A stretch of DNA of 7,420 nt from Mollicutes bacterium. Its GTDB lineage: Bacteria > Bacillota_I > Bacilli_A > Izemoplasmatales > Izemoplasmataceae. The notes under the pieces are model-generated. The model ran no database searches, was not told the DNA's origin, and saw only the letters and a list, made by a program, of their open reading frames with translations. The stretch covers positions 1 through 7,420 of the forward strand of contig PUKL01000042.1 of the NCBI GenBank assembly GCA_003552275.1. The letters are read 5' to 3'. Shown one piece after another: positions 1 through 4,741 of the stretch; position 1 is the first letter of the stretch; every line of letters begins with the position of its first letter. Both the position numbers and the translations under genes were made by a program.

Positions 1-342
1 GTCGGCGGACCCTCCGGCGGTCTCATGCAAGCCCTCTATTTCCATCATGCCTTGACGGGAGAAGACCTCACCGAGGGAAGACTCGTCGCCGGCACCGGCA
101 CGATCGACGCCCACGGCAATGTGGGGCGCGTGGGCGGTATCCGGGAGAAGGTCATCACCGCCGGAAGGAAGGATGTGGACATCCTCTTCATCCCGCTTCC
201 TTCCCCCGAGAGGTCCGAAAACTATGACGAAGCCGTGAAAGCCCGTGACGAGTTCGGTTTCGACATCGAGATCGTCCCCGTGGCGACACTCCGCGAAGCG
301 ATCGATCATCTCAAAACGACGGGAGGTGGCGACGATGAGTGA
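1..342 (+). CDS. SepM/YlbL-like Lon-domain serine protease, C-terminal part (5' end outside window)
   Basis: The reading frame is open from base 1, so only the last 113 residues of the gene are present. They form the end of an S16 (Lon-type) proteolytic domain. The segment GGPSGGLM holds the catalytic serine (fifth residue in the window) and GRVGGIREKV the catalytic lysine (residue 50). The 45-residue Ser-Lys distance is close to that in Lon, and GTGTID between them is also typical. The tail, with NYDEAVKARDEFG followed by a VPVATLREAIDHL-like end, resembles the YlbL/SepM family of Gram-positive bacteria rather than ATP-dependent Lon. That family carries an N-terminal membrane anchor and a PDZ domain, which would lie upstream of the window, and cleaves exported substrates (SepM processes a competence peptide in streptococci). 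The substrate here is unknown. The stop overlaps the next start by 8 bases, implying co-translation. The fold is clear; the family assignment is an inference from the C-terminus alone. Confidence 0.85.
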   Translation, partial: VGGPSGGLMQALYFHHALTGEDLTEGRLVAGTGTIDAHGNVGRVGGIREKVITAGRKDVDILFIPLPSPERSENYDEAVKARDEFGFDIEIVPVATLREAIDHLKTTGGGDDE

Positions 343-709
343 AAAACGGCCCGACCGCTATCGGGAAGTCTTTTCCCGCTCGATGCGGTTGAAGAGCGCT
401 CTCACCGCGTTCGTGCTCGCTTCTTTGCCGGTGTTGCCGTTCTTTCTCCTCTTCGGGAACCTCCTTTTCGTGCTGGTGCACCTGATCGTCCTCTGGGTGG
501 CGTTCTTCATCTTCTTCGCTGTCATCTATGGTGTGCTCCTCAGCTTTTTCTACCATAAGACCCTCATGGTCTATCGCCCCGAGAAAGAGGAACTCTTGCG
601 CTGGCGGATGCGTGTCGTCGCCGTGGGTCTTGCCTGGCTCTTCATCGTCTACGGCGTCGGTTTCGCCTATCTCATCGTGCCCATGCACCTCGCGGGGGTG
701 GTGGGATGA
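335..709 (+). CDS. Small integral membrane protein of unknown function, 124 aa
   Basis: I do not recognise this family. The frame can be extended upstream to 245, but the ATG at 335 is preferred: it has GGAGGT at 322-327 with suitable spacing, and the longer form would overlap the protease domain with low-complexity residues. The protein starts with a basic hydrophilic stretch (residues 1-20, many Arg/Lys). Three hydrophobic segments follow at about 22-42, 43-72 and 94-117, with a charged loop (YRPEKEELLRWRMR, about 80-93) between the last two. By the positive-inside rule the basic N-terminus and this loop should be cytoplasmic; this is an inference. The gene overlaps the protease gene by 8 bases and lspA by 4 bases (ATGA), so it is translated together with two envelope-protein processing enzymes. 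That context suggests, but does not prove, a role in the cell envelope. Confidence 0.8.
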   Translation: MSEKRPDRYREVFSRSMRLKSALTAFVLASLPVLPFFLLFGNLLFVLVHLIVLWVAFFIFFAVIYGVLLSFFYHKTLMVYRPEKEELLRWRMRVVAVGLAWLFIVYGVGFAYLIVPMHLAGVVG

Positions 710-1215
710 AGAAATGGACCTTCATCGTGTCCGGCGCCGTTTTCTTCTTTCTCGCGGCGCTCGACCAGTTCACGAAGTGGTTGATCGAAAGGAACATCGA
801 CCATCAGGAAGGTTTCGTCGTCATCGAGAATTTCTTCGCCATCGTCCACAAACGAAACTACGGCGGCGGATGGGGCATCCTGCAAGGCCAGCAGACCTTC
901 CTCGTCATCGTCACCTTCGTGGCGCTCGCTTTGTTTCTCTATCTTTTTCGGAAAGCCTCCTTCCGGACGAAATTCTTCTATTCCGCCGGGCTCTTACTTT
1001 TGATCTCGGGAAGTGTCGGCAACCTCATCGACAGACTCTTCCGCACGGATGCAGCGGGGGAGACCTATGTCGTGGATTTCCTCGACTTCAACATCTTCGG
1101 CTATCCTTTCCCCGCCTTCAACGTGGCCGACATATGCATCACGGTCGGTGTCGCGCTCTTCATCATCGACCTCTTGTTCTTCGAGAAGAAAAGAGGAGAA
1201 GAAGCCCATGGATGA
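706..1215 (+). CDS. lspA: Lipoprotein signal peptidase (signal peptidase II)
   Basis: This membrane aspartyl protease removes the signal peptide of prolipoproteins after Lgt has attached diacylglycerol to the lipobox cysteine. At 169 residues it is of normal length. Four hydrophobic segments are visible at about 5-22, 64-81, 90-108 and 139-158. The conserved blocks are in order: ALDQFTKWL (16-26), KRNYGGGWGIL (49-59), GSVGNLIDRL (102-111), VVDFLDF (122-128) and FNVADICITVG (138-148). The catalytic pair is expected to be Asp124 and Asp142. The usual N-TG-AA-W-G motif of Bacilli reads NYGGGWG here, so the Ala-Ala is replaced by glycines while the Asn is kept. The start overlaps the preceding stop as ATGA, with a G-rich Shine-Dalgarno-like run just upstream (about 693-703). 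The lipoprotein encoded at 4742 would be a natural substrate. Identification is firm. Confidence 0.96.
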   Translation: MKKWTFIVSGAVFFFLAALDQFTKWLIERNIDHQEGFVVIENFFAIVHKRNYGGGWGILQGQQTFLVIVTFVALALFLYLFRKASFRTKFFYSAGLLLLISGSVGNLIDRLFRTDAAGETYVVDFLDFNIFGYPFPAFNVADICITVGVALFIIDLLFFEKKRGEEAHG

Positions 1216-2110
1216 GAAACGGGTGCGGATTCCGAAAGAGTATGCGGGAAAAAGGCTCGACTGGACGCTCGCGAAGCTCCTACCCGGACATTCGCGCGCC
1301 AAGGTGCAGGAACTCTTCGAGAAAGGTCTCGTCGCAACCGCCGACGGAAGCCCCCGGGGCAAAGACCGGCTTCCGGAGGGCACCGAGGTCCGCATCCTCG
1401 TCCCGCAGGAAGAAGGGATCCCTTTACGCCCCCGGGCCCTACCCTTGGAGATCGTCTACATGGATGAGTCCGTCCTCGTCGTGAACAAACCCTCGGGTCT
1501 CATCGTCCATCCGGCGCGGACCGCGGACGAGGTCACCCTCCTGCACGCGCTCATCCCTTATTTCCGCGAGTCCTTCCCCGACCCCGAGCGGATGGGCATC
1601 GTCCACCGCCTCGACAAGGAGACAAGCGGTCTCTTGTTGGTCGCGCGGACGAACGCCGCACTGAAGAGCCTGCAGGCGGACCTCAAGAAGAAAGCGGTGG
1701 AGCGGACCTATCTCGCCCTTGTCGAAGGCGTCGTCCCGCATGACAAGGGAAAGATCGACGCGCCCGTGGGGCGCAACGAGAAGAAGCGCCACCTCATGGC
1801 CGTCACCGCCAAGGGCAAGACCAGCACGACCCGCTTCCTCGTGCAGGAACGTTTCGAGGACGAGACCCTTCTCCGTCTCGACCTCGAGACGGGGAGGACC
1901 CACCAGATCCGGGTCCATCTCGACTACATCGACCACCCCGTCGTGGGCGACCCGCATTACGGCAGAAAGAGGACCGACACCAGCCACGGCCAGTTCCTGC
2001 ACGCTTTCCGGATCGCTTTCCCCCATCCCGATACGGGCGAAAAAATCGCTTTGGATTGCCCTCTGCCGCCTTTTTTCCAAGCGCGGCTGGAAGCGGACCG
2101 CCGCAAATAG
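1208..2110 (+). CDS. RluA-family 23S rRNA pseudouridine synthase (YlyB/RluD-like)
   Basis: The predicted 300-residue protein converts specific uridines of RNA, most likely large-subunit rRNA, to pseudouridine. An S4 RNA-binding domain lies at about 14-65 (KRLDWTLAKLLPGHSRAKVQELF onward). The catalytic domain begins near 80 (NKPSGLIVHP at 93-102) and holds the RluA signature HRLDKETSG at 133-141, in which Asp136 is the catalytic aspartate. GRTHQIRVH at 229-237 is another family block. The start at 1208 is chosen because AGGAG stands at 1194-1198 and the S4 domain follows properly; the frame opens further upstream to 1013, but that part lies inside lspA. The gene overlaps lspA by 8 bases, and the lspA-rluA order matches lspA-ylyB of Bacillus subtilis. 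The exact target uridine cannot be told from sequence; B. subtilis YlyB is the closest contextual match. A terminator follows, so this is the last gene of the operon. Confidence 0.94.
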   Translation: MDEKRVRIPKEYAGKRLDWTLAKLLPGHSRAKVQELFEKGLVATADGSPRGKDRLPEGTEVRILVPQEEGIPLRPRALPLEIVYMDESVLVVNKPSGLIVHPARTADEVTLLHALIPYFRESFPDPERMGIVHRLDKETSGLLLVARTNAALKSLQADLKKKAVERTYLALVEGVVPHDKGKIDAPVGRNEKKRHLMAVTAKGKTSTTRFLVQERFEDETLLRLDLETGRTHQIRVHLDYIDHPVVGDPHYGRKRTDTSHGQFLHAFRIAFPHPDTGEKIALDCPLPPFFQARLEADRRK

Positions 2111-2126
2111 AAAACGGAAAAATTCC

Positions 2127-2160
2127 AAAGAGCCGTCGAGCGTGACGGTTCTTTTCTTTC
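2127..2160 (+). terminator. Rho-independent terminator after the rluA-type gene
   Basis: An 11-bp stem, AAAGAGCCGTC against GACGGTTCTTT (2127-2137 and 2144-2154), pairs completely with one G-U wobble around the 6-base loop GAGCGT. The descending arm runs into a T-rich tail (TTCTTTTCTTTC). It begins 16 bases after the stop codon at 2108-2110 and closes the protease-lspA-rluA operon. Confidence 0.85.
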
Positions 2161-2184
2161 AAAGATTCCGTCATTTGTCAAGAG

Positions 2185-2213
2185 TTTATCCTTGCCGGTT
2201 TTCATACTACAAT
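2185..2213 (+). promoter_or_regulatory. Possible sigma-A-type promoter for the UvrX/YolD pair
   Basis: A good -10 element, TACAAT at 2208-2213, lies 17 bases after a weak -35, TTTATC at 2185-2190. A better -35 look-alike, TTGTCA at 2175-2180, is too far from this -10 (27 bases). A transcript would start near 2220, just upstream of the ribosome site. The preceding terminator means this unit needs its own promoter, which supports the call. No GAAC-N4-GTTC LexA box of the Bacillus type is visible between 2155 and 2245. Confidence 0.45.
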
Positions 2214-2230
2214 GAAATCATCCTTCTTGC

Positions 2231-2236
2231 GGAGAG
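2231..2236 (+). promoter_or_regulatory. Ribosome binding site deciding the polymerase start
   Basis: GGAGAG at 2231-2236 directly abuts an ATG at 2237 and lies 9 bases before a second in-frame ATG at 2246. Normal spacing favours the second ATG, giving a protein that begins MEEYRIHRDILCID, as UvrX relatives typically do. Confidence 0.6.
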
Positions 2237-2245
2237 ATGATTTCC

Positions 2246-3517
2246 ATGGAAGAGTACCGAATCCACCGCGACATCCTCTGTATCGACCTCCGGGGCTTTT
2301 ATGCCTCCGTCGAATGCGTCGCTCGGGGCCTCGACCCCCACAAGACGCCCCTCATCGTCGCCGACAAATCGCGCGGCAAGGGCTCGATCGTCCTCGCGGT
2401 GAGTCCTTTTCTCAAGGCGCGCGGGCTGCCGGGACGGTTCCGTCTCTATGAACTGCCGAAAATCGACAACCTCATCATCGCCCGCCCCCGGATGCGGAAA
2501 TATCTCGAGGTCGCCCAAGCGGTCAATGCGATCTATCTTTCCTATGTCGCCCCCGAGGACCTCCACATCTACAGCGTGGACGAGGCCTTCTTGGACCTCA
2601 CCGCCTACAGGAGCTATTATCAAGAGAGCGTCTCCGCGCTCGCCGGAAGGATCCTCGAAGACATCCGCAAAAAAACGGGCGTGCCCGCCGCCGTGGGCAT
2701 CGGAAAGAACCTCCTCCTCGCCAAGCTCGCCCTCGACCTCAAGGCCAAAAAAAAGCCTTCCGGCATCGCGAAGATGGACTATGACGATGTGGAAAAGGAT
2801 CTTTGGCCCCTCTCCCCCCTTGCAAAGATGTGGGGGATCGGCCACCGGATGGAAAAGAGGCTCAACGCCCTCGGTCTTTTCACGGTGGGCGACATCGCCC
2901 GTTACGACAGAGCGAAGTTGAAGAGATTCTTCGGGGTGATCGGCGAAGAACTCTTCTATCACACCCACGGCATCGACCAAGCGGTGATAAGCGCCCCCGT
3001 CGAATCCGCCCGCACACCGGAGAGGAGTGTGGGACTCGGACAGACGCTCTTTCGGGACTACACCGTCCCCGATGTCTTCACCCTCATCCTCGAGATGGCG
3101 GACGACACCGCCGAGAGGCTGCGTTTCCTCCGCAAAGAGGCGAAGACGATCCATCTCGGCGTCTCCTACAGCAAAGCCGCCCCGGGCGGCTTCGCGCGAC
3201 AAATCTCCCTTCCCGAGGCCACCGACAGCGCCGAAGAGATCAAACAAGCCTGTCTTGCGCTCTTCGAGAAGCACTACGACCATGCCCCCGTGCGCAGGAT
3301 CACGATCCGGGCCGGGAACCTCGCCGCGAAACGTCCCTTCAGGCAGCTTTCCTTCTTTCAAGACCACACGCGCAAAGAGCGGGAAGAAAGACTCATGGAG
3401 ACTCTCGACCTCATGAAGAGGCGCTTCGGTCGGACGGCGGTCCTGCGGCTCGCCTCCCTTTTCGACGCCGGCACGGCGAGAAGGCGGGCGCATCTCGTGG
3501 GTGGTCACCGTGAGTGA
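2246..3517 (+). CDS. UvrX/YqjW-type Y-family (UmuC-like) DNA polymerase
   Basis: This predicted translesion polymerase copies past damaged template bases at low fidelity. Of 423 residues, the palm carries ILCIDLRGFYASVE (about 10-23), with metal ligand Asp14 and steric-gate Tyr19, and YSVDEAFLD, with Asp112 and Glu113 completing the active site. IGKNLLLAKLALDLKAKKKPSGIA lies in the conserved palm region typical of UvrX. The helix-hairpin-helix thumb follows (LAKMWGIGHRMEKRLNALGLFTVGDIA), then the little-finger domain. QLSFF at 367-371 is a canonical beta-clamp-binding motif (QLxLF type). The C-terminal LVGGHRE and the linked YolD-like gene distinguish UvrX from DinB (Pol IV). The in-frame ATG at 2237 is an alternative start, adding three residues. 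In B. subtilis this family is SOS-induced, but I see no LexA box here. The stop overlaps the next gene by 8 bases if the latter starts at 3510. Confidence 0.93.
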   Translation: MEEYRIHRDILCIDLRGFYASVECVARGLDPHKTPLIVADKSRGKGSIVLAVSPFLKARGLPGRFRLYELPKIDNLIIARPRMRKYLEVAQAVNAIYLSYVAPEDLHIYSVDEAFLDLTAYRSYYQESVSALAGRILEDIRKKTGVPAAVGIGKNLLLAKLALDLKAKKKPSGIAKMDYDDVEKDLWPLSPLAKMWGIGHRMEKRLNALGLFTVGDIARYDRAKLKRFFGVIGEELFYHTHGIDQAVISAPVESARTPERSVGLGQTLFRDYTVPDVFTLILEMADDTAERLRFLRKEAKTIHLGVSYSKAAPGGFARQISLPEATDSAEEIKQACLALFEKHYDHAPVRRITIRAGNLAAKRPFRQLSFFQDHTRKEREERLMETLDLMKRRFGRTAVLRLASLFDAGTARRRAHLVGGHRE

Positions 3518-3836
3518 GACCTACAACGACCGCGGCATGTTGAAGTGGTTGCCGTTCGAAGCATTGGAGGCGCAAGCCGAATACCATGAGGACCTCCGAG
3601 AGAGGCTGGCCGAAGAAGAGCGCCCCCTCCTGAGCGAAGACCAGTGCGCCGCCATGCAATACGCCGTCGAAGAGGCCTGGATGAAGAAGCGCCCCTTGGG
3701 CGTCGTCCATTTCGACAACGGAAGAAGAAGCAAGAAGGAGGGCCATCTTTCCGGCATCGACATGGAACAAAGGCTCCTTTTCGTCGACGGTGTTCCCCTC
3801 GCTTTCGACGATCTTGTCGACATCCGGGTGCTCTGA
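3510..3836 (+). CDS. YolD-like protein, partner of the UvrX-type polymerase
   Basis: This small predicted cytoplasmic protein (108 aa) has the layout of the YolD-like family: an N-terminal DRGMLKW motif (the family's DRG-x-x-KW block), an acidic helical middle (about 20-50, rich in Glu), and a C-terminal beta-rich part with HFDNGRR, GHLSGID and a final DLVDIRVL. YolD-like genes are commonly found directly beside uvrX/yqjW genes in Bacillus chromosomes and prophages; their molecular role is not established. The GTG at 3510 is preferred because it gives an 8-base overlap (GTGAGTGA) with the polymerase stop, as seen elsewhere in this window. An in-frame GTG at 3501 would add three residues. The Shine-Dalgarno sequence is weak (GGTGG near 3500-3504), so translation probably depends on coupling to the polymerase gene. 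Confidence 0.87.
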   Translation: MSETYNDRGMLKWLPFEALEAQAEYHEDLRERLAEEERPLLSEDQCAAMQYAVEEAWMKKRPLGVVHFDNGRRSKKEGHLSGIDMEQRLLFVDGVPLAFDDLVDIRVL

Positions 3837-3860
3837 AGCCTCGCGAGAGGCTTTTTTCTT
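3836..3860 (+). terminator. Rho-independent terminator after the YolD-like gene
   Basis: A perfect 7-bp stem, AAGCCTC with GAGGCTT (3836-3842 and 3847-3853), surrounds a GCGA tetraloop and is followed by a run of T (TTTTCTT). It starts on the last base of the stop codon, so the polymerase/YolD unit ends here. More T-rich sequence follows to about 3877. Confidence 0.88.
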
Positions 3861-3908
3861 GTCCTTTTTTCTCTTTATCAAGCCATTTCAGAGAATTCGT
3901 CCTCCATC

Positions 3909-3970
3909 TGACAACCCCTCGTCATTGTATGGGTTGACTTTCTGACAACCTTATGGTAGTCTTGGGTTGT
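3909..3970 (+). promoter_or_regulatory. Putative operator with four CAACC/GGTTG half-sites upstream of the GntR-RCK_C regulator
   Basis: Half-sites alternate in direction: CAACC at 3912-3916, GGTTG at 3932-3936, CAACC at 3946-3950 and GGTTG at 3965-3969. The middle two form an imperfect palindrome, GGTTGAC-TTTCT-GACAACC, spanning 3932-3950. The outer pairs give convergent repeats of the CAACCC...GGGTTG type. The array covers the predicted -35, spacer and start-site area, as expected for a repressor site. The same half-sites recur upstream of the binding-protein gene at 4742. Binding by the adjacent regulator is an inference. Confidence 0.7.
3934..3962 (+). promoter_or_regulatory. Promoter of the BusR-like regulator gene
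   Basis: TTGACT at 3934-3939 serves as -35. A 17-base spacer leads to TAGTCT at 3957-3962, preceded by TGG, so the -10 is of the extended TGn type. The expected start point is near 3969, about 20 bases before the ATG. The layout matches the promoter at 4677-4705 in 21 of 29 positions, which strengthens both calls. Confidence 0.6.
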
Positions 3971-3991
3971 ATAGGAAGCGAGGTGGACGCA

Positions 3992-4609
3992 ATGACCAAA
4001 AAAGGCGCCCGTTATCAGACCATCGCCTACGAGATCGCCAAGCGCATCGTCGCGGGCAAACTCGACGAAGGCGACAAGTTGCGCGGACGTTCGATGCTCG
4101 CGAGCGAGTTCGAAGTCTCGAGTGAGACGGTCCGCAAAGCGATGCGGCTCCTTTCAAACCTCGGGGTCGTCCAGGTCAAGCAAAGAAGCGGCATCTATGT
4201 CCTCTCGAGGAATGCGGCCGAGATGTATGTCGAACAATACCGGAGCCAAAGCGAGGCCCATAAACTCTTTTCCGACACCTTGGAGCTCCTCGAAGAGTCG
4301 GAACGCATCCAGAGCGTCCTGCAAAGAAGGATCAAACGTCTCCTCGAGACCGCGAAGAGCGACGTCTTCCCTTTCGATTTCTTCACCTTGCGTCTCAAAG
4401 AGACCGACAACAACCTCGGCAAGAACCTCAAAGAACTCGATTTCTGGGGCGAAACCCACGGTCTCGTACTCGCGATCGAAGCCGAAGGACAGCTCTATCA
4501 GGCCCCGAATCCCAATATGCCCCTGGAAGCGGGCATGATTCTCTACGTTCTCGGTGACGACAACGTGAGAAAGAAAACACTTTCATTGTTCAAAGCGGAA
4601 GAAGAATGA
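3992..4609 (+). CDS. busR: BusR-like GntR-type regulator with C-terminal RCK_C (TrkA_C) domain
   Basis: This predicted 205-residue transcription factor begins with a GntR winged helix-turn-helix (about 8-72; ASEFEVSSETVRKAMRLLSNLG is the recognition region and KQRSGIYVLS the wing). A charged helical linker, probably coiled coil, spans about 75-122. An RCK_C/TrkA_C domain follows (about 126-200; NLGKNLKELDFWGETHGLVLAI, a Pro-rich PNPNMPLEAGMIL turn, and YVLGDD). This architecture and length are those of BusR, which in lactococci and streptococci binds cyclic di-AMP through RCK_C and represses a betaine importer operon. The next three genes here encode such an importer, supporting the assignment. 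The ATG at 3992 is preferred over an ATG at 3953 because GAGGTGG stands at 3980-3986 and the upstream ATG would lie before the predicted transcription start. Cyclic di-AMP binding is inferred from the family, not seen. Confidence 0.87.
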   Translation: MTKKGARYQTIAYEIAKRIVAGKLDEGDKLRGRSMLASEFEVSSETVRKAMRLLSNLGVVQVKQRSGIYVLSRNAAEMYVEQYRSQSEAHKLFSDTLELLEESERIQSVLQRRIKRLLETAKSDVFPFDFFTLRLKETDNNLGKNLKELDFWGETHGLVLAIEAEGQLYQAPNPNMPLEAGMILYVLGDDNVRKKTLSLFKAEEE

Positions 4610-4621
4610 TTTGAAGATGCT

Positions 4622-4649
4622 CATAAACCGCCTGTTTAAGGCGTTTATG
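4622..4649 (+). other. Hairpin between regulator and binding-protein genes, possible weak terminator
   Basis: CATAAA plus CGCCT (4622-4627, 4629-4633) pairs with AGGCG plus TTTATG (4639-4649) around the loop GTTTA, with one bulged C at 4628. It begins 13 bases after the regulator stop. It lacks a T-run, so it is not a standard rho-independent terminator. It may reduce read-through before the next promoter or protect the 3' end of the regulator mRNA. Confidence 0.5.
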
Positions 4650-4654
4650 GAAAT

Positions 4655-4714
4655 ACAACCCTGATACTCGCAAAACTTTACAAACTGACAACCCTGTGTT
4701 AGTATCAGGGTTGC
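4655..4714 (+). promoter_or_regulatory. Putative operator with CAACCCTG repeats upstream of the binding-protein gene
   Basis: CAACCCTGATAC at 4656-4667 is a perfect 12-bp inverted repeat of GTATCAGGGTTG at 4702-4713, 34 bases apart. A further copy, GACAACCCTG at 4687-4696, forms a perfect 8-bp inverted repeat with CAGGGTTG at 4706-4713 around the 9-base TGTTAGTAT. The repeats flank and overlap the promoter, which suggests repression by the neighbouring GntR-RCK_C protein. The same CAACC/GGTTG half-site lies in that protein's own promoter. Confidence 0.72.
4677..4705 (+). promoter_or_regulatory. Promoter of the betaine transporter operon
   Basis: TTTACA at 4677-4682 (five of six matches to TTGACA) is followed after 17 bases by TAGTAT at 4700-4705, with TG at 4697-4698 giving an extended -10. 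The start point should be near 4712, about 30 bases before the ATG at 4742. The half-site GACAACC (4687-4693) sits in the spacer. Confidence 0.7.
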
Positions 4715-4741
4715 AAAAAAAGAAGAAGGAGTGTAATAATC

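Noticed and set aside
245..334. Upstream extension of the 124-aa membrane protein gene
   Set aside because: The extra residues overlap the protease coding frame, have low-complexity composition and lack a ribosome site; GGAGGT at 322-327 points to the ATG at 335.
1013..1207. Upstream extension of the rluA-type gene inside lspA
   Set aside because: The added residues are serine-rich shadow sequence without similarity to the S4 domain, and AGGAG at 1194-1198 supports the start at 1208.
2155..2245. LexA (SOS) box upstream of the UvrX-type polymerase
   Set aside because: No GAAC or paired GTTC half-sites in correct spacing are present; the only GTTC lies within the preceding terminator stem.
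2207..3508. Long minus-strand open frame (433 codons) opposite the polymerase gene, and a similar one at 4988-5911
   Set aside because: Both lie fully or mostly opposite well-supported genes, have compositionally skewed sequences with no recognisable motif, and are explained by GC-rich codon usage on the coding strand.
2246..3517. DinB (DNA polymerase IV) as identity of the polymerase
   Set aside because: The LVGGHRE C-terminus, the UvrX-like palm sequence and the adjacent YolD-like gene fit UvrX/YqjW better than DinB.
4610..4741. Cyclic di-AMP (ydaO-type) riboswitch or other leader RNA before the binding-protein gene
   Set aside because: The predicted leader is only about 30 bases long and the upstream structure is explained by operator repeats and a simple hairpin; there is no room for the multi-helix riboswitch fold.
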